Below the pieces are notes generated by a model. That model saw nothing but the letters and a program-made list of their open reading frames with translations. It was not told where the DNA came from and did not search any database. A DNA stretch of 37,957 nucleotides, taken from contig CACFAF010000002.1 in NCBI GenBank assembly GCA_902564245.1, forward strand, positions 1 through 37,957, read 5' to 3'. A program made the position numbers and the translations under genes. This DNA is from an uncultured Pelagibacteraceae bacterium. Lineage in GTDB: Bacteria > Pseudomonadota > Alphaproteobacteria > Pelagibacterales > Pelagibacteraceae. This document shows, piece after piece, positions 30,112 through 37,957 of this stretch (position 1 is the stretch's first letter; every line of letters begins with the position of its first letter).

Positions 30112-32675
30112 TTTTTTCTTTTTTTTGATTTCTTATTTTTATCGTATTCTTTTCTTTTCTCAATTAATATTAATGCTTCTTCCATATTAATTTCTAAAGG
30201 GTCTTTTTCTTCAGGAATTGTTGCATTTAATGATTTATATTTGATATATGGACCATATTGACCCTTCATTATCCTAACTGGTTTTTCGTCTTCAGGGTGT
30301 TTGCCTAAATCTTTTAACATAGATGATGATATTCTACCTGGTTTTGCCTCAGCTATAAGTGTAATTGCTCTGTTTAGACCAATTGAAAAAATCTCGTCTA
30401 CATTTTCAATTCTAGCTGATTTATTTTCACATTTTAAATAAGGACCAAATCTTCCCGAGTTAAGAAAAATTTCTTTTTGATTCTCAGGGTTTGTTCCAAG
30501 ACTTATGGGAAGAGAACACAAAAACTTTGCTTTATCTAGATCAATATTTTCCAATTTTATACCTTTTGGTATAGACACATTTTTTAAATTATTATCAGTT
30601 TTCTTTTTAGTTTTTTTCTTTTTATTAAGCTCTATATTTTCTTCATGCGATAAGCTTTCATATTGAAGATAGGGGCCAAATCTACCATTTTTCAATAAAA
30701 TATCTTTTCCATTGTCATTTTTTCCAATTAATTTAGGTTCCGCAAGTTGTGCTTGTGCTGCAGCCTTTGCTTTAGATAAGGGTCTTGTGAATTTACAATC
30801 TGGATAATTTGAACAGCCTATAAAAGCACCACCCCTGAAACTATTTTTAAGACTTAAAATTCCTGAACTGCATAATTGACATTTTCTTACAATATTTCCA
30901 TCTTGGTCTTTATCGAATACTAAATCACCTAAACTATCATTTAATAAATCTAATACCTCTCTTGTTCTTTTTTCTTTTACTTCAGAAACATTATTATTAA
31001 AATCTTTCCAAAATAGCTCTAAAACTTTTATCCAGCTTTCTTTACCAGTTGTAATTTCATCTAATTGATCTTCTAAACCAGCAGTAAAATTATAATCTAC
31101 ATATTTTGAAAACAATTTTTCTAAAAAGGCAGAAATTAATTTTCCACGATCTGTTGGAAAAAATCTCTTATTTAGTATTTCTGCATATCCTCTATTTGCT
31201 ATTGTAGAGATAATACTTGCGTAAGTAGAAGGTCTTCCAATACCTAATTCTTCTAATTTTTTAACTAAACTCGCTTCAGAATATCTAGGTGGAGGTTGTG
31301 TGAAGTGCTGCTCATCTAACAACGCCTCAATATTGACTGGGCCTTCAGACATTTTTGGTAATATGTTTTCATCATCATCTTTATTAGTTGTATTATAAAT
31401 TTTTAAAAATCCATCAAATTTCAAAACAGAACCACTAGCCTTACAAATTGTATCATCATTTTCAGATTTAATAGTAATAGTATTTCTATCAAATTTAGCT
31501 GACTCCATTTGTGAAGAGAGTGCTCTACTCCAAATTAAATTATATAGTTTATTCTGATCTGTACTTAAATATTTTTTTACACTTTCTGGTGTTCTAGAAA
31601 TATCTGTTGGTCTTATAGCTTCATGAGCTTCTTGGGCATTCTTTGCTTTCTTTCCAGAATAATTTAAAATATTTTCAGGCAAATATTCTTTCCCAATTTC
31701 TTTTTTGATATAATTTCTAAAAGTGGAGATTGCATCTGCTGATAAATTTGTACCATCAGTTCTCATGTAGGTGATTAACCCAATTGTTTCACCTTCAATA
31801 TCAATACCTTGATAGAGCTTTTGAGCTAATTGCATGGTTCTGGATGCTCCAAAACTTAATCTACTTGAGGCAGTTTGTTGCAGTGTTGATGTTGTAAATG
31901 GTCCAGAAGGATTACGGCTAACAACTTTGCTAGAAATATCTGTAATTTCAAATTTTTTATTTTTAATACTTGATATTGCTTTATTTATCTCTTCTTTTTT
32001 TTTGAATGAAAACTTTTCTATCTTATTATTATCTAATTGACTTATGCTAGCTAATATATTTTGATTTTTATTATCAGAAAATTTTACACTTAATGTCCAA
32101 AATTCTTCAGGTTTAAATGATTCAATTTCATGTTCTCTTTCAGTAATTAATTTAAGAGCTACGGATTGTACTCTACCGGCAGATTTAGATCCTGGCAGTT
32201 TAGTCCAAAGTATTGGTGAAATATTAAAACCTACTAAATAATCCAAAGCTCTTCTCGCCATATAAGCATCAACAAGCAGTGGTTCAATTTGTCTTGGATT
32301 TTCTATTCCATGCATTACAGCTTTTTTTGTTATTTCATTAAAAACAACACGTTCAATTTCTTTATCTTTTAAAAGTTTTTTTTCGTTTAAATATTCTTTC
32401 ACATGCCATGCTATAGCTTCACCTTCTCGATCAGGATCGGTAGCAAGTATAATTTTTGAAGATTCTTTCGCTGCATCAGTAATTTCTTTCAGGTATTTTT
32501 TAGAAAAACTGTCAACTTCCCATTCCATTTTAAAATCTTGATCTGGATCTACAGAACCATTTTTAGAGGGAAGATCTCTAATGTGTCCATAACTAGCTAA
32601 AACTTTATATTTGTCACCTAAATATTTATTTATAGTTTTTGCTTTAGCAGGACTTTCAACAATGACTAAATTCAT
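30108..32675 (-). CDS. topA: DNA topoisomerase I
   Basis: A type IA topoisomerase that relaxes negative supercoils. It has 855 residues. The Toprim domain starts VIVESPAKAKTINKYLG; the acidic triad is Asp80, Asp82 and Glu84 (ATDPDREGEA), and the nucleophile is Tyr303 in GLITYMRTDG. One four-cysteine zinc element (CQLC ... CSNYPDC) follows the core, then three TopA C-terminal repeats of the type GRFGPYL (GRFGPYLQYE, GRFGPYLKCE, GQYGPYIKY). The tail is lysine-rich. It lies 36 nt after plsY, where many Alphaproteobacteria have dprA. The stop overlaps the next ATG. Confidence 0.97.
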   Translation of the reverse strand: MNLVIVESPAKAKTINKYLGDKYKVLASYGHIRDLPSKNGSVDPDQDFKMEWEVDSFSKKYLKEITDAAKESSKIILATDPDREGEAIAWHVKEYLNEKKLLKDKEIERVVFNEITKKAVMHGIENPRQIEPLLVDAYMARRALDYLVGFNISPILWTKLPGSKSAGRVQSVALKLITEREHEIESFKPEEFWTLSVKFSDNKNQNILASISQLDNNKIEKFSFKKKEEINKAISSIKNKKFEITDISSKVVSRNPSGPFTTSTLQQTASSRLSFGASRTMQLAQKLYQGIDIEGETIGLITYMRTDGTNLSADAISTFRNYIKKEIGKEYLPENILNYSGKKAKNAQEAHEAIRPTDISRTPESVKKYLSTDQNKLYNLIWSRALSSQMESAKFDRNTITIKSENDDTICKASGSVLKFDGFLKIYNTTNKDDDENILPKMSEGPVNIEALLDEQHFTQPPPRYSEASLVKKLEELGIGRPSTYASIISTIANRGYAEILNKRFFPTDRGKLISAFLEKLFSKYVDYNFTAGLEDQLDEITTGKESWIKVLELFWKDFNNNVSEVKEKRTREVLDLLNDSLGDLVFDKDQDGNIVRKCQLCSSGILSLKNSFRGGAFIGCSNYPDCKFTRPLSKAKAAAQAQLAEPKLIGKNDNGKDILLKNGRFGPYLQYESLSHEENIELNKKKKTKKKTDNNLKNVSIPKGIKLENIDLDKAKFLCSLPISLGTNPENQKEIFLNSGRFGPYLKCENKSARIENVDEIFSIGLNRAITLIAEAKPGRISSSMLKDLGKHPEDEKPVRIMKGQYGPYIKYKSLNATIPEEKDPLEINMEEALILIEKRKEYDKNKKSKKRKK

Positions 32676-32711
32676 AGACTACAAACTACTCAAAAGAGTT
32701 AGATAGTCAAA

Positions 32712-33290
32712 TTAATAAATTTTTGTCTTAGTTTCTTCTTTATTTTTCAATCTTTTGATATTTTCTCTATGAGTAAAAAATATTAACACAAACATTATTG
32801 TATAAAAAATTACTTGATCAAATTGAGTTAAAAGTAATAAATAAATAGGTATAGAAAGAGATGCTACTAATGATGATAAAGATGAGAATTTTGAAAAAAC
32901 AAAAGTAATCAACCATGATAATGTAAAGATTACTCCAAAATAAATATTTATAGCAAACAAAATACCTAGATAAGTCGCAACACCTTTTCCACCTTTAAAT
33001 TTAAGCCAAATTGGAAAAACATGACCCAGAAAAGCACATAACGATGCGATATAGATAAATTCTGGATAATTAAGTTTAACATAAATTACAGGGACAACAG
33101 CTTTAATAATATCTAATATTAATGTTGCGTAACCAATACTTTTATTTCCAGTTCTGAGAACATTTGTTGCACCGATGTTTCCTGAACCAACATCTCTAAT
33201 ATCTTTTTTTAAAAAAAATTTTGTTAAAATAAATCCAAATGGTATTGAGCCTATCAGATAAGAAATTATAGCTATTATCAAAACATCCAT
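32712..33290 (-). CDS. plsY: Acyl-phosphate:glycerol-3-phosphate acyltransferase
   Basis: An inner-membrane enzyme that makes lysophosphatidate from acyl-phosphate and glycerol 3-phosphate, the first acylation in phospholipid synthesis. It has 192 residues with about five hydrophobic segments. The three cytoplasmic motifs are all visible: GSIPFGFILTK, GSGNIGATNVLRTG, and GHVFPIWLKFKGGKGVATYLG. It follows the pyrC-like gene by 1 nt. The partner plsX is not in the window. Confidence 0.96.
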   Translation of the reverse strand: MDVLIIAIISYLIGSIPFGFILTKFFLKKDIRDVGSGNIGATNVLRTGNKSIGYATLILDIIKAVVPVIYVKLNYPEFIYIASLCAFLGHVFPIWLKFKGGKGVATYLGILFAINIYFGVIFTLSWLITFVFSKFSSLSSLVASLSIPIYLLLLTQFDQVIFYTIMFVLIFFTHRENIKRLKNKEETKTKIY

Positions 33291-33291
33291 A

Positions 33292-34578
33292 CTATAGCTT
33301 AAATAATTCTTTCCCTTTTACAAATGTATTTGTAACCTTACCTTGAAGTTTTTTATCCTCAATTGAGGTATTTTTAGATTTTGAGACTAATTTTTCTTTT
33401 TTTACAATCCAGGGTTTATCTATATCAACAATACAAAAATCAGCATCACTTCCGATTGAGAGATTTCCCTTATTTATTTTTAGTATTTTAGCAGGATTAG
33501 ATGTTAGTGCTTTAATTATTGTTTCTAATTTAAGAGAGCCGTTATGATATAACTCTAAGCTTAGTGATAAAAGCGTCTCTATTCCTGATGCTCCTGTTGC
33601 AGCTTGAGAAAAAGTTAACCTTTTAGACTCCTCATCTTCAGGCTTATGATCTGAAACAATAACATCTATTAAACCATCCTTTAGACCTTGAACTAAAGAA
33701 ATTCTATCTTCCTCTCTTCTAAGAGGAGGAGATAATTTCAAAAAGGTTCTAAAGTCACCAATATCATTTTCATTTAATGAAAGGTTATTTATTGAAACTC
33801 CAGATGTGAATTTTACAATCTCTTTTCTGTATTTAATTACATCTAGAGATTTTTGTGATGACAATTGAGTAATATGATATCTACATTTAGCTTTCTCTAG
33901 TAAAGTAAGATCTCTTTCAATTAAAATTCTTTCGGCAATTTCTGGTATTCCTGATAGACCCAATTTTGTAGCAATAATGCCTGAATTTATCATACCATTT
34001 TTTGCAAGCTCATAATCTTCGGCATGTTGCATAATTAAACATCCGAGATCTTTTGCAGAATTCATTATTCTAGACATTAATCTAGGATTTTGGATTGTTT
34101 TAACACCATCTGTAAAAGCAATTATTCCCTTACTTTGTAATAGACCGAATTCTGTCATATTCGTACCTTCAAGATTTTTTGTGAGAGATGCGCAAGGAAA
34201 AATATTAATTTTTGATTTATCTCTTCCTCTTCTTTTTAAAAAATCAACGATAGAAACATTGTCTATCACTGGATCTGTATTTGGCATCGTAACGACCGAG
34301 GTAACACCACCTGATAATGCTGCATTACTTAGAGTTCTGAAGTTTTCTTTATACTCATATCCAGGCTCACCTACAAAAACCCTCATATCAACTAGACCAG
34401 GAAATATATGTCTTCCTTTTAAATCAATTGGCTTTTCTCTAGTTGGAAGATTATTGGTATTAACTTTTTTTCCAATAGCTTCTATTTTACCATCTTCACC
34501 AATTATTAACCCTCCTGTTTCATTTATAGAGTTTTGAGGATCTATTATATTTGCATTTATAAAATATTGTTTTTTCAT
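33292..34578 (-). CDS. pyrC: Dihydroorotase-like protein, probably non-catalytic (PyrC/PyrX type)
   Basis: A class I dihydroorotase homologue of 428 residues in the amidohydrolase family. It keeps the overall motifs GLVDM, EPGYEYKEN, MPNTDPVIDN, TDGVKT, MQHAED (His185) and VSDHKPED (Asp310). It lacks several metal ligands of the active enzyme: the HxH pair is Arg66-Val-Phe68, the HVST histidine is Gln238 in YHITQLSS, and the PHH segment is Ile-Asn264-Asn265. By analogy with PyrX (PyrC') partners of aspartate carbamoyltransferase, it may be structural, completing the PyrB complex. It directly abuts pyrB. A functional pyrC would then be needed elsewhere. Confidence 0.85.
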   Translation of the reverse strand: MKKQYFINANIIDPQNSINETGGLIIGEDGKIEAIGKKVNTNNLPTREKPIDLKGRHIFPGLVDMRVFVGEPGYEYKENFRTLSNAALSGGVTSVVTMPNTDPVIDNVSIVDFLKRRGRDKSKINIFPCASLTKNLEGTNMTEFGLLQSKGIIAFTDGVKTIQNPRLMSRIMNSAKDLGCLIMQHAEDYELAKNGMINSGIIATKLGLSGIPEIAERILIERDLTLLEKAKCRYHITQLSSQKSLDVIKYRKEIVKFTSGVSINNLSLNENDIGDFRTFLKLSPPLRREEDRISLVQGLKDGLIDVIVSDHKPEDEESKRLTFSQAATGASGIETLLSLSLELYHNGSLKLETIIKALTSNPAKILKINKGNLSIGSDADFCIVDIDKPWIVKKEKLVSKSKNTSIEDKKLQGKVTNTFVKGKELFKL

Positions 34579-35520
34579 TTATGTACAAAATATTTTTAGG
34601 CAGGCCATTCTTACAGCTACACCAAGCTCAACTTGTTCTTTAATAACACTTTTGTTAATGTCATCGGCTAACATTGTATCAATTTCAATTCCTCTATTCA
34701 TTGGACCGGGATGCATTATTAAAGCATCGGATTTAGCATGTTCCAACTTATCAGGTGTTAATCCGTAGTATTCATAATATTCTCTATTTGAGGAAAGATA
34801 AGAACTAGACATTCTTTCATTTTGTAATCTTAACATCATAACAATATCACAATCTTTCAAACCTTTTTTCATGTCCGTAAAAGCATTAACACCGAATTTT
34901 TCTATTTCCTTTGGCATTAAATTGGTTGGACAAATAATGTTAACTTCTGCTCCCAACATATTTAAAAGATAAATATTAGATCTTGCTACTCTTGAATGAA
35001 GTATGTCTCCACAAATTGCAATTTTTAAACCTTCAATCTTTTTTTTTCTATTAATTATAGTTAAAGCATCTAACAGTGCTTGAGTAGGGTGTTCTCTTCT
35101 GCCATCCCCAGCATTTAAAACAGCACAATTCACTTTTTGAGAAAGTAAATTACATGCACCTGAGTCTTGATGTCTAATAACTATGATGTCAGGATGCATT
35201 GCATTTAAAGTCATTGCAGTATCAATTAATGTTTCTCCTTTTTTAATTGCTGAGTTGCTGATATTCATGGACATAACATCAGCCCCAAGTCTTTTACCAG
35301 CTAATTCAAAAGAACTTTGAGTTCTTGTTGATGGTTCAAAAAATAAATTAATTTGAGTTTTTCCTCTTAATGCATCAATCTTTTTATTCTTACTTTGGTT
35401 GACTTTTATAAATCCATGAGCCTCGTCTAGTATTAAATTAACATCATTAATAGATAGATCTTGGATTCCTAACAAATGTTTTTGAGAAATTTTAATAGCT
35501 TTATCTGATTTAATTGCCAT
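34579..35520 (-). CDS. pyrB: Aspartate carbamoyltransferase catalytic subunit
   Basis: Forms carbamoyl aspartate from carbamoyl phosphate and aspartate, the committed step of pyrimidine synthesis. From the ATG at 35520 it has 313 residues (a TTG 9 nt upstream would add MVL). Carbamoyl-phosphate and aspartate site motifs are intact: [37 protein letters not shown] and MHPGPMNRG. It directly precedes the dihydroorotase-like gene without a spacer, fitting a fixed complex of the two products. The regulatory pyrI is absent. Confidence 0.96.
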   Translation of the reverse strand: MAIKSDKAIKISQKHLLGIQDLSINDVNLILDEAHGFIKVNQSKNKKIDALRGKTQINLFFEPSTRTQSSFELAGKRLGADVMSMNISNSAIKKGETLIDTAMTLNAMHPDIIVIRHQDSGACNLLSQKVNCAVLNAGDGRREHPTQALLDALTIINRKKKIEGLKIAICGDILHSRVARSNIYLLNMLGAEVNIICPTNLMPKEIEKFGVNAFTDMKKGLKDCDIVMMLRLQNERMSSSYLSSNREYYEYYGLTPDKLEHAKSDALIMHPGPMNRGIEIDTMLADDINKSVIKEQVELGVAVRMACLKIFCT

Positions 35521-35562
35521 TAAAACCAACTCTATAACTATAAACCTCTATAATATCAAGTA

Positions 35563-36018
35563 TTAATTATTTAAAAAATCTATAGCTCCTTGCAATATAA
35601 ATGCAGCAGCATTTTCATCGATTTTCTTTTCTCTTTTACTAACATTGATATCTAATTGGCTCGATAAATTAAATGCACCTACAGTAGATAATCTTTCATC
35701 CCACAAACAAATAGGCAATTTGATATTTTTTTCTATATTATTAGCAATATCTTTAACTGATTGAGCAGCTTTTCCAGTTGATCCATCCATATTAATAGGA
35801 TTCCCAATGATGATTCCTTTTATATTATTTTCCTCAATTATAGTTTTTAACTCACTTATTAATTTAGAAGCAGTTGTTCTATTAATTGTTTTAAAAGGAG
35901 TAGCAATTAATTGTTTTTCGTCACATATAGACACACCAATTCTTTTTGAACCAAGGTCTAATCCTATTAATCTACACTTATCTGACTGTTTTTTTTTGAA
36001 TTCCTCTAAGGTGATCAT
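35563..36018 (-). CDS. ruvX: RuvX/YqgF-family RNase H-fold nuclease
   Basis: A RuvC-like-fold protein implicated in 16S rRNA 5'-end maturation and sometimes in Holliday-junction resolution. It has 151 residues. GLDLGSKRIGVSICDEKQLIA is the first motif, then IIIGNPINMDGSTGKAAQSV, and the acidic segment CLWDERLST with DENAAAFILQG near the end. It is the first gene of the minus-strand unit, starting 50 nt from the divergent gatC, as in many Alphaproteobacteria. Confidence 0.93.
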   Translation of the reverse strand: MITLEEFKKKQSDKCRLIGLDLGSKRIGVSICDEKQLIATPFKTINRTTASKLISELKTIIEENNIKGIIIGNPINMDGSTGKAAQSVKDIANNIEKNIKLPICLWDERLSTVGAFNLSSQLDINVSKREKKIDENAAAFILQGAIDFLNN

Positions 36019-36068
36019 ATTGTATATTTTAAACTTAAGTGATAGTTTGCGTCATATCTAAATAGCAT
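36019..36068. promoter_or_regulatory. Divergent ruvX-gatC spacer
   Basis: A 50-nt A+T-rich spacer that must hold the promoters of the minus-strand ruvX unit and of gatCAB. It contains A+T-rich TATA-like stretches in both directions, but I cannot assign a convincing -35/-10 pair to either direction and see no inverted repeat that would suggest a specific operator. Confidence 0.3.
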
Positions 36069-36356
36069 ATGGGCATAGATCTTAAAACAATAAAACATAT
36101 ATCTAAATTATCAAGAATATCAGTGAATGAACAAAAAGCTGAGAAATTAATGAATGATTTAAATTCTATTTTTGAATTTATTGAAAAATTAAACGAGTTA
36201 AAAACGGATAAAGTGGAACCTCTTACTTCCGTAGCTGAAACGACACTCAAGCTAAGATCAGATGATGTCAAAAGCCAAAATATAAGAGACCAAATAATAA
36301 AAAACTCACCTCAAGATAATGAAGATTATTTTGTAGTACCAAAGGTTATTGAATAA
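36069..36356 (+). CDS. gatC: Asp/Glu-tRNA amidotransferase subunit C
   Basis: A small structural subunit that wraps around GatA in the tRNA-dependent amidotransferase. It has 95 residues. The sequence IKHISKLSRISVNEQKAEKLMNDLNSIFEFIEKLNELKTDKVEPL is the family signature, ending LRSDDVKSQNIRDQIIKNSPQDNEDYFVVPKVIE, also typical. Its stop shares a base with the gatA ATG (TAATG). Confidence 0.95.
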   Translation: MGIDLKTIKHISKLSRISVNEQKAEKLMNDLNSIFEFIEKLNELKTDKVEPLTSVAETTLKLRSDDVKSQNIRDQIIKNSPQDNEDYFVVPKVIE

Positions 36357-37813
36357 TGTCTGATATTACAAAACAAACTCTCTCAGAATTAGTTGAAAAT
36401 GTAAAAAATAAAAAACTTTCTTCAGAAGAAATCACAAAAGCATTTATTCAAAGATCAGAAAAATCAAAAAATTTAAATACCTATATTACAGAAAACTACT
36501 TAGATGCATTAGATAAAGCTAAAAAATTCGATAAAAATCCAAATATGAATTTAAAACTTCCTGGAATTCCCATAGCCGTTAAAGATTTATTTTGTACAAA
36601 AGATATTCGTACTACAGCCGGAAGTAAAATTTTAGATAATTTTTTTCCAACATATGAATCTACTGTAACACAAAATATTTGGAATGAAGGTGCAATATTA
36701 CTTGGAAAATTAAATTGTGATGAATTTGCAATGGGATCTTCTAATGAAACAAGTTTTTTTGGCAATGTTCAAAATCCAATTGATAAAAATTTAGTTCCAG
36801 GTGGTTCTTCAGGTGGTTCAGCAGCAGCGCTTGCAGGTCAATTAACACCAGTTACAATTGGAACTGATACTGGCGGATCTATTAGACAACCAGCTTCTTT
36901 TACTGGTACTGTAGGTTTAAAACCAACTTATGGAAGCTGTTCCAGATATGGAATAGTTGCCTTTGCATCTTCATTAGATCAAGCGGGCCCAATGGCTCAA
37001 AATGTTAAAGATTGTGCTTTGCTTCAAGAAGTTATTAGTTCTTATGACTCAAAAGATTCTACATCAATTGATTTTAAAAGAAATGAATATAGCAAAGAAT
37101 TAACAAATAATATCAAAGGTAAAAAAATTGGTATACCAAAAGAATATAGAGTAGAAGGCATGCCTAAAGAAATTGAAGAACTTTGGCAAAAAGGTATTCA
37201 ATATGCGAAAGATTGTGGTGCTGAAATAATTAATATCTCACTTCCAAATACAAATTACGCATTACCAACTTATTATATAGTAGCACCTGCAGAAGCCTCT
37301 TCCAATTTAGCAAGATATGATGGTGTTAAATACGGATTTAGAGCAAAGGGTAAAAACCTTATAGATATGTACGAAAAAACAAGATCTGAAGGTTTTGGAG
37401 CTGAAGTTCAAAGGAGAATAATGATTGGAACGTATGTTTTGTCATCAGGTTACTATGATGCGTATTATCTTAAGGCTCAAAAAGTTAGAAAATTAATAAA
37501 AAATGATTTTGATGAAGCATATAAAAAAGTAGATGCAATACTAACACCCTCAACTCCTAGTTCAGCATTTAAGATTGGAGAAAAAAAAGATGATCCAGTA
37601 TCAATGTATTTAAATGATATTTTTACAGTTCCAGTTAATTTAGCAGGACTACCAGGAATTTCTATTCCAGCTGGTCATGATTCCAAAGGCTATCCATTAG
37701 GATTACAAATAATCGGTAAAGCTTTTGATGAACAAAATATATTAAATATTGCATACTCTATGGAAGAAAAGATTAATTTTAAAAATAAGATTACTGATTG
37801 GTGGATTAAATGA
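36356..37813 (+). CDS. gatA: Asp/Glu-tRNA amidotransferase subunit A
   Basis: The glutaminase subunit; it releases ammonia that GatB uses to convert misacylated Glu-tRNA(Gln) or Asp-tRNA(Asn) to the correct amide form. It has 485 residues. The amidase-signature Ser-Ser-Lys triad is visible as Lys76 (IAVKDLF), Ser151 ([13 protein letters not shown]) and Ser175 ([12 protein letters not shown]). It overlaps gatC by one base and gatB by 4 nt (ATGA), so the three subunits are made together. Confidence 0.97.
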   Translation: MSDITKQTLSELVENVKNKKLSSEEITKAFIQRSEKSKNLNTYITENYLDALDKAKKFDKNPNMNLKLPGIPIAVKDLFCTKDIRTTAGSKILDNFFPTYESTVTQNIWNEGAILLGKLNCDEFAMGSSNETSFFGNVQNPIDKNLVPGGSSGGSAAALAGQLTPVTIGTDTGGSIRQPASFTGTVGLKPTYGSCSRYGIVAFASSLDQAGPMAQNVKDCALLQEVISSYDSKDSTSIDFKRNEYSKELTNNIKGKKIGIPKEYRVEGMPKEIEELWQKGIQYAKDCGAEIINISLPNTNYALPTYYIVAPAEASSNLARYDGVKYGFRAKGKNLIDMYEKTRSEGFGAEVQRRIMIGTYVLSSGYYDAYYLKAQKVRKLIKNDFDEAYKKVDAILTPSTPSSAFKIGEKKDDPVSMYLNDIFTVPVNLAGLPGISIPAGHDSKGYPLGLQIIGKAFDEQNILNIAYSMEEKINFKNKITDWWIK

Positions 37814-37957
37814 ATAAAAATAAATCAGAATTTATAATTAGTAGAAAAGATAACCAATATGAAGTTGTGATTGGATTAGAAGTACATGCACAAGTTACCT
37901 CTGATTCAAAATTATTTTCAACTTCATCAACTAAATTTGGCGCCGAACCTAATACAC
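37810..37957 (+). CDS. gatB: Asp/Glu-tRNA amidotransferase subunit B (3' end outside window)
   Basis: The kinase/amidotransferase subunit that binds the misacylated tRNA. Only the first 49 residues are in the window. After a short N-terminal stretch ([16 protein letters not shown]) comes [20 protein letters not shown], the diagnostic GatB start. The ATG overlaps the gatA stop. The frame is open to the window end. Confidence 0.93.
   Translation, partial: MNKNKSEFIISRKDNQYEVVIGLEVHAQVTSDSKLFSTSSTKFGAEPNT

Noticed and set aside
29825..30190. A 121-residue hydrophobic reading frame on the + strand
   Set aside because: It lies antisense to the small secreted protein and the end of topA. Its Phe/Ile-rich composition is what antisense of lysine-rich coding sequence gives. 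No start signal supports it.

Overview
This is a very A+T-rich, extremely compact stretch of an alphaproteobacterial genome. Gene order, tiny spacers, short proteins and Lys/Asn/Ile-rich composition point to a Pelagibacterales (SAR11-type) marine bacterium; this is inference from sequence character and synteny, not from a database search. I see no mobile element, CRISPR array, tRNA, rRNA or recent foreign island. It is essentially a housekeeping window, and I did not find an evident new multi-gene system.

Region 1 (1-23405, + strand) is one long transcription/translation block: rpoB (5' end outside the window, reading frame broken near 2620), rpoC, then the str genes rpsL-rpsG-fusA, followed without a tuf gene by the S10-spc-alpha ribosomal superoperon (rpsJ to rpsQ, rplN to rplO, secY, adk, rpsM, rpsK, rpoA, rplQ). 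Most junctions are 1-6 nt or overlapping stop/start codons. The exceptions are a 156-nt rpoC-rpsL gap holding hairpins, and a 54-nt adk-rpsM gap with a good sigma70-like promoter. rpmD (L30) is missing between rpsE and rplO.

Region 2 (23430-29342) is a set of small units on both strands: an RluC/RluD-type pseudouridine synthase, lipB (-), mgtE, panC (-), then galU-ugd, which together make UDP-glucuronate. Convergent genes here touch or overlap at their 3' ends and have no visible terminators.

Region 3 (29344-36018, - strand) is probably one operon read ruvX, pyrB, a pyrC-like gene, plsY, topA, a small secreted protein and ridA. It resembles the common alphaproteobacterial ruvX-pyrB-pyrC-plsY-dprA-topA order but has no dprA. 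The PyrC-like protein lacks several metal-binding histidines and is probably a non-catalytic partner of the PyrB carbamoyltransferase. Divergent from it, region 4 (36069-37957, +) is gatC-gatA-gatB (gatB cut by the window end), the tRNA-dependent amidotransferase.

The points most worth checking are the rpoB frameshift at an A8 tract, the ligand-less dihydroorotase, and the structured rpsL leader. The rpoC-rpsL gap is the only intergenic space longer than 70 nt; all others are 67 nt or less.
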